A stretch of DNA of 22,255 nt from GCA-002697625 sp002697625. GTDB taxonomy: Bacteria > Bacteroidota > Bacteroidia > Flavobacteriales > BACL11. The translations under genes were made by a program, and so were the position numbers. Where the stretch lies: the NCBI GenBank assembly GCA_964004625.1, contig CAXFOB010000017.1:1-22255 (forward strand), given 5' to 3'. The notes beneath the pieces are model-generated. The model was given only the letters and a program-made list of their open reading frames with translations, had not been told where the DNA came from and ran no database searches. Below are positions 1 through 6,997 of this stretch, in pieces. Numbering within the stretch: position 1 is the stretch's first letter; every line of letters begins with the position of its first letter.

Positions 1-120
1 AGATTCTGAACGGACATCAATAATTATAGCTCCATTATCTGTCATTTCTTTATAATTAACATCATCAGATTGGTCTCCACAAGAGAACATAAAAGGAATA
101 CATAGTAATAGTTTTTTCAT
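1..120 (-). CDS. rhodanese-like lipoprotein, N-terminal fragment
   Basis: Minus-strand frame opening with ATG at 120 and running off the left edge, so only the first 40 residues are visible. It starts MKKLLLCIPFMFSCG: a short basic N-terminus, a hydrophobic stretch and a lipobox-like FSC-G, which predicts cleavage before Cys14 and lipid anchoring. Further on, residues GAIIIDVRS match the opening beta-strand of rhodanese domains (the usual 'ga.liDvRs..E' pattern). Rhodanese folds carry sulfur on a catalytic Cys, but that Cys would lie outside the window, so activity cannot be judged. A TAGGTTTG box upstream fits a promoter. Lipoprotein signal is clear; the rhodanese call rests on a short segment. 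Confidence 0.75.
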   Translation of the reverse strand, partial: MKKLLLCIPFMFSCGDQSDDVNYKEMTDNGAIIIDVRSES

Positions 121-143
121 AGTTTATAAGTTTATAATTTTCA

Positions 144-151
144 CAAACCTA
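144..151 (-). promoter_or_regulatory. Bacteroidota -7 box for the rhodanese lipoprotein
   Basis: TAGGTTTG on the minus strand matches the Bacteroidota -7 consensus TAnnTTTG and lies 23 bases before the ATG at 120. A TTG (minus strand, 174-176) sits 22 bases further upstream as a weak -33 element. Confidence 0.45.
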
Positions 152-376
152 ATGATTATATTCTGTTATTCTACAATTATTCTTATGATTATAGATCAAA
201 TTAGATATATACTGGATTCTTCTTTGTATGGTTTTCTAATAAATTAACAACACTCTGTTTATAACTGTTTCTATAAGTCGTAGATTTACTTTAATATTTT
301 GAGTTAAATTTACAGTCCCTTTAAAAATAAAGGATTCTAGAATTTTTGTTTGCTAGAGATAATTCACCTATAATAT

Positions 377-538
377 CTAAACAAAAATCACCACCATATT
401 GAAAAAATAATCAAAATATTTTTTCTCCAATCGCTCAAATTGAGCTTGTATCTTATGACTCTCCATCACATTTTTAGAGTCTCTAGATTTTAAAATAATT
501 TTAATAGAAGTTACAGGTCTAATTAAAGAAAAATTCAT
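377..538 (-). CDS. weak candidate small ORF (53 aa)
   Basis: ATG at 538 to TAG at 377-379, 53 residues, beginning MNFSLIRPVT. The middle (SRDSKNVMESHKIQAQFERLEKK) is charged and could be helical, and the tail (YFDYFFNMVVIFV) is hydrophobic. It matches no family I know and has no TAnnTTTG box upstream. It may be a chance frame or a decayed gene; it is recorded because it is the only sizeable frame in the gap. Confidence 0.15.
   Translation of the reverse strand: MNFSLIRPVTSIKIILKSRDSKNVMESHKIQAQFERLEKKYFDYFFNMVVIFV
433..445. repeat. perfect 13-bp palindrome
   Basis: GCTCAA-A-TTGAGC, perfect inverted repeat around a single central base. Its size suits a dimeric regulator site, but no promoter lies next to it and it could be chance. 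Confidence 0.3.
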
Positions 539-604
539 TTTAAGTTATACTTATAATGATAAAATGACTTTAGACTTTTGAAACAAACAAAAAAATAATT
601 TAAA

Positions 605-675
605 TAGTTAGTAAGGTGACACTAACTATGGTTTGGTTAGTTAGAAGATGGAATTACTTTGTGGTGGGAGTAATT
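605..675. promoter_or_regulatory. cluster of interlocking hairpins upstream of a small ORF
   Basis: Three 7-base segments, TAGTTAG (605-611), CTAACTA (622-628) and TAGTTAG (638-644), are arranged so that the middle one can pair perfectly with either neighbour, giving two mutually exclusive stems. A third stem, AATTACT (652-658) with AGTAATT (669-675), follows with a 10-base loop. The block ends 37 bases before the ATG at 712. Such a layout is typical of a structured leader RNA or attenuator, but no known riboswitch is recognised and no U-run follows the last stem. Confidence 0.45.
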
Positions 676-711
676 TCTCTTCTTGACCAACATCCTATAA
701 AATAAATAACA

Positions 712-861
712 ATGACAGAGGGAACATATAAAGAGTTAATAGATTTCTGTAAGAAACTAACGATAAAACAACTAATGGCATACAAAAATTATGTTAGACC
801 TTTAAAGAATAAACCTTATTTGATTGCGGTAGAAGTATTAAAAATACGATTAACTAAATAA
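712..861 (+). CDS. small hypothetical protein (49 aa)
   Basis: ATG at 712 to TAA at 859-861, 49 residues starting MTEGTYKELIDFCKKLTIKQ. The composition is protein-like, with alternating charged and hydrophobic residues suggesting two amphipathic helices and a basic C-terminal half (KIRLTK end). There is no signal peptide, membrane segment or cysteine pair. It ends 18 bases before the SIMPL gene on the same strand, which suggests co-transcription, and the start follows an A-rich stretch as other genes here do. I do not recognise the family. Length and codon use favour a real gene over chance, but not strongly. Confidence 0.5.
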   Translation: MTEGTYKELIDFCKKLTIKQLMAYKNYVRPLKNKPYLIAVEVLKIRLTK

Positions 862-879
862 TAATAAAAATTAAAAGCT

Positions 880-1653
880 ATGAACAACATTAAAAACACA
901 AAAGCCTATTGGGTAATAGGAGGTGCAATAGTACTATCTGTTTTGATTACATCTTTTACAGGAATTTTTAAAAGTAGTATTTATTATCTTTTTGATCATA
1001 AGAAGGATGATATTAGTGTGACAGGTTCAGCGTCTATGAATTTTGAATCTAACTTAATAATGTGGTCTGGTTCTTTCTCTAAACGAGATTTAGATTTAAA
1101 GACTGCATATAAAAAGATAAAAGAAGATAGAAAAATAATACAAGAGTTTCTTATCTCTAAAGGCGTTTCAGAAGATGAAATTATTTTTAAATCTATTGAA
1201 ATTAGCAAGAAATATAAATATAAAAGTAAATATAATAATGAAGGAGATAAAGTGGATACAGAATCAATCTTTGATGGATATATACTAGACCAAACCGTAT
1301 CTATTTCATCTATTAATGTCAATCTCATTGAACAAATATCTAATCAAGTCACTGATTTAATTGAGAAAGATGTTTTTATCTCTTCCAATTCTCCAAAATA
1401 CTACTATACTAATCTAGGGGAGTTAAAAATAGAAATGATCAAACTTGCTGCGGAAAATGGTCATTTAAGAGCTCAAACTGCTGTAGAAGGTGGAGAAGCA
1501 GAGTTAGGAGAACTTCTGGAAACTTCAATTGGAGTGTTTCAAATTTTAGGTAAAAATTCGGACGATGAGTTTAGTTGGGGTGGGACACTAAATACCTTAA
1601 ACAAATATAAGACTGCTTATATAAATGTAAAACAAAGATTCGAAATAGAATAA
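880..1653 (+). CDS. membrane-anchored SIMPL domain-containing protein
   Basis: 257 residues. Residues about 10-30 (YWVIGGAIVLSVLITSF...) form one hydrophobic helix after a short Lys-containing N-terminus, without a clear cleavage site, so it is probably an anchor facing the periplasm. The rest fits the SIMPL/DUF541 family (related to BP26 and YggE): DISVTGSASMNFESN is the conserved first strand, and 'KGVSEDEIIFKSIEI' the family's helix followed by 'G(I/V)..d.I...' strand. BP26-type homologues form oligomeric channels or rings; YggE is linked to oxidative stress. The exact role is unknown. It follows the 49-aa ORF by 18 bases and precedes the vWA gene by 74. Confidence 0.8.
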   Translation: MNNIKNTKAYWVIGGAIVLSVLITSFTGIFKSSIYYLFDHKKDDISVTGSASMNFESNLIMWSGSFSKRDLDLKTAYKKIKEDRKIIQEFLISKGVSEDEIIFKSIEISKKYKYKSKYNNEGDKVDTESIFDGYILDQTVSISSINVNLIEQISNQVTDLIEKDVFISSNSPKYYYTNLGELKIEMIKLAAENGHLRAQTAVEGGEAELGELLETSIGVFQILGKNSDDEFSWGGTLNTLNKYKTAYINVKQRFEIE

Positions 1654-1727
1654 TGATGTAATAATCTAGATTCCAATTTCACGCGATATAAAATAACAAT
1701 TGAATTTTAACTTTTAAAACTTAAACT

Positions 1728-2417
1728 ATGTATGTAAAAAACAAAAAAACGTATTATCAAATTGTTCTAGACAAATCAGGATCAATGCATGACTGTATAG
1801 AAAGTACTGTAAATGGATTTAATGAACAAATGCAAATGATTAAGGGGTTACAAGATAAGTTCCCAGAACAAGAAATATTAGTTTCACTTACTACTTTTAA
1901 CCATGATGTTTTCTTTGATGTTGAATGTGCTAAACCTTCAGAATTGAAAGAAATGAAATCTCATTTTCAGTCTATTTCATGGTTTGGAAGCACAAATGAT
2001 TATGTGATATATGAACCTGATGGGATGACTTCTTTATATGATGCAATTGGAGATTCTATAAACAAGATAAAAAGTATATCTGAACAGGAGGTTTTAGAAG
2101 ATAAGTCAACAGTTATTGTTGTCATTATTACAGATGGATATGAAAATTCTTCACAAAAGTATAATTATTTTCAAATACAATCTATGATTAAAGAACTTGA
2201 GAAATCCGATAATTGGACCTTTACATTTTTAAGTAATACAATAGATGCAATAGAAAAAGCTACAGATTTAAATATTAAATCAAGTAATTCATTTATGTAT
2301 AGTAAATCAAATATGAGTAATGTTTATGATGACATGAATGATTCCTTAGAATCCTACATATCTAAAAAAAGAAATAATATAAGGGAGAAACAATTCCTTA
2401 AATGGAAGGAGAGGTAA
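1728..2417 (+). CDS. von Willebrand factor A (vWA) domain protein with intact MIDAS
   Basis: 229 residues, essentially a single vWA domain with no signal peptide or membrane helix, so cytoplasmic. The metal-ion-dependent adhesion site is complete: DKSGS at residues 15-19, Thr101 in MTSLYDA, and Asp136 in ITDG. This implies divalent metal binding and a protein-ligand role. A lone vWA of about 220 residues resembles stand-alone bacterial and phage vWA proteins ('..vlDrSGSM....T..GfN.f') and more distantly TerY. No AAA+ MoxR ATPase, kinase, phosphatase or Ter gene lies nearby, so the partner is unknown. The last about 35 residues are charged and helical (YISKKRNNIREKQFLKWKER). Its TAA stop directly abuts the stop of the small minus-strand gene. 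Confidence 0.85.
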   Translation: MYVKNKKTYYQIVLDKSGSMHDCIESTVNGFNEQMQMIKGLQDKFPEQEILVSLTTFNHDVFFDVECAKPSELKEMKSHFQSISWFGSTNDYVIYEPDGMTSLYDAIGDSINKIKSISEQEVLEDKSTVIVVIITDGYENSSQKYNYFQIQSMIKELEKSDNWTFTFLSNTIDAIEKATDLNIKSSNSFMYSKSNMSNVYDDMNDSLESYISKKRNNIREKQFLKWKER

Positions 2418-2549
2418 TTACAAAGAATTTTTAGTAACCCAATATCTGTAAGCAATTATTAATTTTTGAAATGTATTAAGTTTACCTAAATCCTTCCCAA
2501 TCATAGAGGGAATGATAATCTTGTTAATTTTTGCTAATACCCTAAACAT
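2418..2549 (-). CDS. conserved small basic protein of Bacteroidota (43 aa)
   Basis: ATG at 2549, TAA at 2418-2420, 43 residues: MFRVLAKINKIIIPSM at the start and YRYWVTKNSL at the end. From memory this matches a small protein found throughout flavobacteria, with a consensus like 'LAKINKxxLPSxxxKxLDLxKxxKFQxAxIGWRYYVTKxAL', often labelled 'SsrA-binding protein' by transfer although it is far too short to be SmpB. It is basic (Lys8, Lys10, Lys19, Lys23, Lys29, Arg35, Lys40) with aromatics at the C-terminus, which could suit RNA or membrane contact; that is inference. It is below usual gene-length cut-offs. It is convergent with the vWA gene with zero spacing and divergent from the gene at 2664. 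Function unknown. Confidence 0.75.
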   Translation of the reverse strand: MFRVLAKINKIIIPSMIGKDLGKLNTFQKLIIAYRYWVTKNSL

Positions 2550-2641
2550 GTATAAGTTTTCCACAAAAGTAAAAAATTAATCCTGTTAATAAGAAAATTA
2601 AAATAGATAAATAATCTCAAATTCAAATTTAGTTTGTTTTC

Positions 2642-2649
2642 TAAATTTG
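2642..2649 (+). promoter_or_regulatory. possible -7 box before the 98-aa gene
   Basis: TAAATTTG matches TAnnTTTG and ends 14 bases before the ATG at 2664. No good -33 TTTG is found at normal spacing, so this is tentative. If it is used, the upstream TTG at 2634 would not be transcribed and cannot be the start codon. Confidence 0.35.
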
Positions 2650-2663
2650 TAAAAAATTATATT

Positions 2664-2960
2664 ATGGAAGAAATAAAAGTTGGTGAAATAGTATACGCTA
2701 CTATTACTGTAGAAGACGAGAAAAACAAAACTCATGAATTGAGAAAAGTTGTTTTTTCAAGAGAGTGGAAATGTGAATATCCTATCTTACGACAAGAAGT
2801 ATATACCAGATTTTTATCTCAGAATAATGTAAAGACCAATTGTACAGTTACAGATGTTAAAATTATTGCGAGAACGGGATTTAAACATAAAGATAAAGGT
2901 TACACCACAGCAAAGAAGAACGAACAAATAAGAGATTCAATTACTGGTGCTTATGTATAA
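2664..2960 (+). CDS. hypothetical protein (98 aa)
   Basis: 98 residues from ATG at 2664 (MEEIKVGEIVYATITVED). I prefer this start to an in-frame TTG at 2634 because the extra ten residues overlap a TAAATTTG promoter-like box and ATG follows an A/T-rich leader. The N-terminal half looks like beta strands (KVGEIVYATITVED, ELRKVVFSREWKCEYPIL), then 'RQEVYTRFLSQNNV' is probably a helix, and the tail is basic (ARTGFKHKDKGYTTAKK). No signal peptide or membrane segment. It overlaps the GH3 gene start by 8 bases (ATGTATAA), so the two are probably translationally coupled. I do not recognise the family. Confidence 0.65.
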   Translation: MEEIKVGEIVYATITVEDEKNKTHELRKVVFSREWKCEYPILRQEVYTRFLSQNNVKTNCTVTDVKIIARTGFKHKDKGYTTAKKNEQIRDSITGAYV

Positions 2961-5865
2961 GAAAATGATTCTTTCTTGTATTTGTTATATTTTTAGTTTT
3001 GCTTCATTTTCTCAGTCATCAAAAGCTGAAATATGGGTAGATTCTATAATGGAAAATTTATCTGAAGAGGATCGTATAGCACAACTTCTTATGGTTTCTG
3101 CATATTCAAATAAAGGAACGAGTCATACTTCTAAAATTGAAAGTTTAATCAAAAATTATAAAATTGGAGGTTTAATGTTCTTACAAGGGGGGCCTGTGCG
3201 TCAGGCTAATCTTACAAATAGATATCAGTCCATTTCTGAAACTCCATTAATGATTGCACTTGATGCTGAGTGGGGAATATCTATGAGACTAGATTCTGCA
3301 TTACGTTTTCCATGGCAAATGACCTTAGGTGCAATTAATGATGAAAAACTCATATATGAAATGGGTGAAGAGGTAGCTCGTCAGTGTAAATTAATTGGGG
3401 TTAATATAAATTTTGCTCCTGTTGTAGATATTAATTTTAATCCAGAAAATCCAATAATTGGCAACAGGTCCTTTGGAGAATGTCCCGAAAGAGTTGGAGT
3501 GTTAGCTGTTCAGTATATGTTAGGCATGCAGGATAACAGAGTATTAGCTTGTGCAAAGCACTTTCCTGGTCATGGAGATACAGATACTGATTCTCATAAA
3601 AGTTTACCTATAATTAAACATAGAAAAGAGAGATTAGACTCTGTTGAGATAAGACCCTTTAAAATGTTGATTGATAGCGGATTAGGCTCTATTATGGTTG
3701 CTCATTTATATATACCTGATTTAGATAGTACTAAAGATTTAGCTGTTTCATTATCACCAAAAGTGGTTGATGGATTATTGAAAACAGAGTTAGAATTTGA
3801 AGGATTATCTATTACAGATGCATTAAACATGAAAGGTGTAAGTAAGTATTTTAAACCAGGAATAGTTGATGTAAAAGCTTTGTTGGCAGGAAATGATGTA
3901 TTGTTGTTTTCTGAAGATGTACCAGAAGCGATTAATCAAATAAAAATGGCAATTAGTAATGGAGACATTACTCAAGATGAAGTGGATAAAAGATGTAGAA
4001 AGATATTGTTAAACAAATTTTGGATGGGACTTTCTGAATATATGAAAATAGATTTAGATAAGGTTAAATCGGAAGTCATTACTAATAATACTATACTAAT
4101 AAACAGAAAACTAATAGAGAACTCAATTACTTTAGTTCAGAATTATGAGAATCTAATTCCTTTAAAGAGATTAGATACTCTTAAAATAGCTTCTGTAACA
4201 ATAGGAGAGGATGGAACGGAATTTCAATCTACATTATCTAAATATTCTAAGATAGATCACTTTACTTTAAAGGAAAATTTTTCTAAAGTCCAAGAGAAGG
4301 AATTATTATCTAAACTTTCAGATTATAATTTAGTTTTAGTTGGGATTCACAAATCTAATACGTCTGCATGGACAAGCTATAAGTTCAGCAAAAATACAGA
4401 TTTATTTGTCCAAAAAATTGCAGTTCAATCTAAAGTAGTAGTTTCGGTTTTTGCTAATCCTTATGCTTTAAATTCCTTCTTGTTTGTTAATAATTTTGAT
4501 GCACAGATAGTTGCATATCAAAATAGTAATGTGTCTCAAGAAATGTGTGCTCAAGCAATTTTTGGAGGAATTGAAATAAAAGGAAAATTACCTGTTAGTA
4601 CTAAGCATTATCCTCTTCATGCAGGTATTAAAACTTCTAAAATTAGACTCCGATATACTATTCCAGAAGAGTTTGGAGTAAATGAGTCCGATTTATATAA
4701 AATAGATAGTATAGCAAATCATGCAATTGCAGAAAAAGCGACTCCCTCTTGCCAAATTTTAGTCGCTAAATCTGGTAATATATTATTTAACAAATCTTAT
4801 GGGTATCATACATATGATAAAAATAGAAAACTTGTAAATGAAGATGTGTTTGATCTGGCTTCTATTACAAAAATTAGCTCTACAGTCCCTATGTTGATGA
4901 AGATGGTAGATGATAATAAACTAAATTTAAATGATAATTTATCAGTGTATCTAGATTTAGATACCTCTGATAAAAAAGAATTGAATATAAGAGATATATT
5001 ATCTCATCAAGCAAAATTACAATCATGGATCCCTTTTTATAGATACACATTAGAGGACGATACAATTAATGGAGTTAAAGTTTTGAGAGATACATTGTAT
5101 AATGACAGTTATTCTGCAATATTTCCATATAAAGTTGCCGACAATATTTATTTACACTATTCTTATCCTGACACAATGTTTAATGTAATTAAGTATTCTC
5201 AGTTAAGAGAAAAGAAAAAATATAAATATTCAGATTTAGGATATTATTTCTTTCAGAAAATAATTGAAAACAGTTATTCCCGACCTTTAAATATTTTATC
5301 TGAGGATAACTTTTATAAGAAGCTAGGAATGGAGAATTTAACCTACCTTCCTTTAGATCATCTAGATGAAGATAGAATAGTTCCCACAGAACAAGACTAC
5401 ATTTTTAGGAGTCAGTTAATTAAAGGTTATGTGCATGATATGGGAGCTGCAATGTTAGGAGGAGTTGGTGGTCATGCTGGGCTTTTTTCAAATTCAAATG
5501 ATTTGGCAAAGTTGATGCAAATGTATCTGAATGAGGGAGAATATGCGGAAGAACGATATATTAGTTCGTCCACATTACAAGATTTCACTGCCTGTCAATT
5601 TCCAGAAAACAACAATAGAAGAGCGTTAGGTTTTGACAAGCCAGAGCCAGAAGAAGGAGGTCCTACTTGTGAAGGAGTATCTCTATCTTCTTTTGGGCAT
5701 ACAGGTTTTACAGGTACAATTGCTTGGGTAGACCCTAATACCGAATTAATTTATATATTTTTGTCCAATAGGATACATCCGGATGCAGAAAACTTAAAAT
5801 TATTACGAATGGATATCAGAACTGAGATAATGAAGGAGATATATAAATATTTTGGAAACAAGTAA
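2953..5865 (+). CDS. GH3 beta-N-acetylglucosaminidase / beta-lactamase-fold fusion
   Basis: 970 residues with a cleavable signal peptide (MYKKMILSC...FASFSQ), so periplasmic or exported. Residues about 28-360 are a family 3 glycoside hydrolase of the NagZ type: KHFPGHGDT at about 202-210 followed by DTDSH carries the Asp/His acid-base pair, and Asp289 in SITDALNM is the expected nucleophile. Residues about 380-570 fit a GH3 C-terminal domain. Residues about 580-970 are a serine beta-lactamase/penicillin-binding-like domain: S637-I-T-K640 (SxxK), Tyr759-Ser-Asp (YxN-like) and H916-T-G918. NagZ enzymes release GlcNAc from muropeptides; the second domain may be an esterase or peptidase rather than a drug-resistance enzyme. 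The ATG at 2953 is chosen over an upstream GTG (2947) and over a Met at 2965. It overlaps bshA by 14 bases. Confidence 0.9.
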   Translation: MYKKMILSCICYIFSFASFSQSSKAEIWVDSIMENLSEEDRIAQLLMVSAYSNKGTSHTSKIESLIKNYKIGGLMFLQGGPVRQANLTNRYQSISETPLMIALDAEWGISMRLDSALRFPWQMTLGAINDEKLIYEMGEEVARQCKLIGVNINFAPVVDINFNPENPIIGNRSFGECPERVGVLAVQYMLGMQDNRVLACAKHFPGHGDTDTDSHKSLPIIKHRKERLDSVEIRPFKMLIDSGLGSIMVAHLYIPDLDSTKDLAVSLSPKVVDGLLKTELEFEGLSITDALNMKGVSKYFKPGIVDVKALLAGNDVLLFSEDVPEAINQIKMAISNGDITQDEVDKRCRKILLNKFWMGLSEYMKIDLDKVKSEVITNNTILINRKLIENSITLVQNYENLIPLKRLDTLKIASVTIGEDGTEFQSTLSKYSKIDHFTLKENFSKVQEKELLSKLSDYNLVLVGIHKSNTSAWTSYKFSKNTDLFVQKIAVQSKVVVSVFANPYALNSFLFVNNFDAQIVAYQNSNVSQEMCAQAIFGGIEIKGKLPVSTKHYPLHAGIKTSKIRLRYTIPEEFGVNESDLYKIDSIANHAIAEKATPSCQILVAKSGNILFNKSYGYHTYDKNRKLVNEDVFDLASITKISSTVPMLMKMVDDNKLNLNDNLSVYLDLDTSDKKELNIRDILSHQAKLQSWIPFYRYTLEDDTINGVKVLRDTLYNDSYSAIFPYKVADNIYLHYSYPDTMFNVIKYSQLREKKKYKYSDLGYYFFQKIIENSYSRPLNILSEDNFYKKLGMENLTYLPLDHLDEDRIVPTEQDYIFRSQLIKGYVHDMGAAMLGGVGGHAGLFSNSNDLAKLMQMYLNEGEYAEERYISSSTLQDFTACQFPENNNRRALGFDKPEPEEGGPTCEGVSLSSFGHTGFTGTIAWVDPNTELIYIFLSNRIHPDAENLKLLRMDIRTEIMKEIYKYFGNK

Positions 5866-6997
5866 AAAACATAAAATAGGAATTGTATGTTATCCTACCT
5901 ATGGAGGAAGTGGTGTGGTAGCCACAGAATTGGGTATATCATTAGCAGAAAAGGGTCATGAGGTTCATTTTATAAGTTACAGTCAACCTTTTCGATTAGA
6001 TGTGTTTTGTCAAAACACATTTTTTCATGAAGTTTCAGTACCAGACTACCCATTGTTTGATTATACCCCATACGAACTAAACTTAACCTCCAAATTAGTA
6101 GATGTTGTATTGCATGAAGGTTTAAGTCTGTTACATGTTCATTATGCTATTCCTCATGCTTCTGCAGCAATCCAAGCAAAACATATTTTGGAAACTTATG
6201 GGTTACACATTCCGATAGTTACTACATTACATGGTACTGATATAACCCTATTAGGTAAAGATAAATCTTTTAAACCTGTTATTGAATACGCTATCAATAA
6301 ATCAGATGCTGTAACAGCAGTTTCAGAAGATTTAATTAAGGAAACACATTCTCATTTTCGTATTCAGAAAGAGATAAAAATGATACCAAATTTTATAGAT
6401 TTAAATCTATATTCTCAGGAGGTAGATAAGAAATTGAGGTCTAAAATAGCTAAGGATGATGAGAAAATATTAGTTCATATTTCTAACTTTAGAAAGGTGA
6501 AAAGGGTAGAGGATGTAATTAAAATATTTAATAATGTTCAGAAGGTAGTACCGTCAAAATTATTGATGATTGGAGATGGACCAGATAGAGTAAGAGCAGA
6601 AAGACTATGTAGAAAATTAAAGATTTCTGAAAAAGTAAAATTTATGGGAAAATTAAAGTCTGTAGAGGAGTTTTTATCTATTTCAGATATTTTTGTTTTA
6701 CCCTCAGAAACAGAGAGTTTTGGATTAGTAGCACTTGAAGCAATGGCTTCTGAAAATGCTGTAATATCTACTAATTCCGGAGGATTATCAGAAGTAAATA
6801 TTCAAAATGAGACAGGCTATTTATCTGATGTAGGTAATGTGCAAGAAATGAGTGAAAATGTAATAAAATTACTCTCTGATGAGGAAAGATTAGAGCAATT
6901 TAAAAACAATGCTTTTAAACATGCGCAAAAATTTAACTTACCAAGTATTTTGCCTTTGTACGAGTCCTTATATTTTAATGTAATAAAAACCAAATGA
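5852..6997 (+). CDS. bshA: N-acetyl-alpha-D-glucosaminyl L-malate synthase BshA
   Basis: 381 residues, GT4-family glycosyltransferase that joins UDP-GlcNAc and L-malate in the first step of bacillithiol synthesis. The N-terminus KIGIVCYPTYGGSGVVATELG is the BshA signature, with the glycine-rich loop at about 18-22. VTTLHGTDITLLG (about 123-135) and the E-x7-E motif (Glu288 in SETESFG to Glu296 in ALEAMA) bind the sugar nucleotide. Length is normal for the family (about 375-385). No ATG precedes the conserved N-terminus; the start is TTG at 5852, inside the end of the GH3 gene, with AAGGAG at 5833-5838, one of the few Shine-Dalgarno-like sequences in the window. It overlaps coaE by ATGA. bshB and bshC are not in the window. 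Confidence 0.95.
   Translation: METSKKHKIGIVCYPTYGGSGVVATELGISLAEKGHEVHFISYSQPFRLDVFCQNTFFHEVSVPDYPLFDYTPYELNLTSKLVDVVLHEGLSLLHVHYAIPHASAAIQAKHILETYGLHIPIVTTLHGTDITLLGKDKSFKPVIEYAINKSDAVTAVSEDLIKETHSHFRIQKEIKMIPNFIDLNLYSQEVDKKLRSKIAKDDEKILVHISNFRKVKRVEDVIKIFNNVQKVVPSKLLMIGDGPDRVRAERLCRKLKISEKVKFMGKLKSVEEFLSISDIFVLPSETESFGLVALEAMASENAVISTNSGGLSEVNIQNETGYLSDVGNVQEMSENVIKLLSDEERLEQFKNNAFKHAQKFNLPSILPLYESLYFNVIKTK

Larger units (their letters stand above)
152..604. other. gene-poor A+T-rich stretch
   Basis: About 450 bases with no convincing gene. The only frame of note is a 53-codon minus-strand ORF (377-538), listed separately as a weak candidate. A perfect 13-base palindrome, GCTCAAATTGAGC, lies at 433-445. 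A 5-bp hairpin, CCTTT/AAAGG at 318-333, is too weak to call. No tRNA, IS end or array of repeats was seen. Confidence 0.6.

Noticed and set aside
318..333. CCTTT/AAAGG hairpin in the gap after the rhodanese gene
   Set aside because: Five base pairs only, no T-run, and such hairpins are expected by chance in A+T-rich sequence.
996..1328. Open frame on the minus strand inside the SIMPL gene
   Set aside because: Antisense to a well-supported gene; the sense frame has clear domain motifs and the antisense product has none.
1728..2417. vWA gene as part of a tellurite-resistance (TerY) or MoxR defence-type locus
   Set aside because: No kinase, phosphatase, Ter or MoxR ATPase gene is present on either side; only a single vWA is seen.
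2634..2663. TTG start extending the 98-aa protein by ten residues
   Set aside because: The extension overlaps a TAAATTTG promoter-like box, and the ATG at 2664 has a suitable leader.
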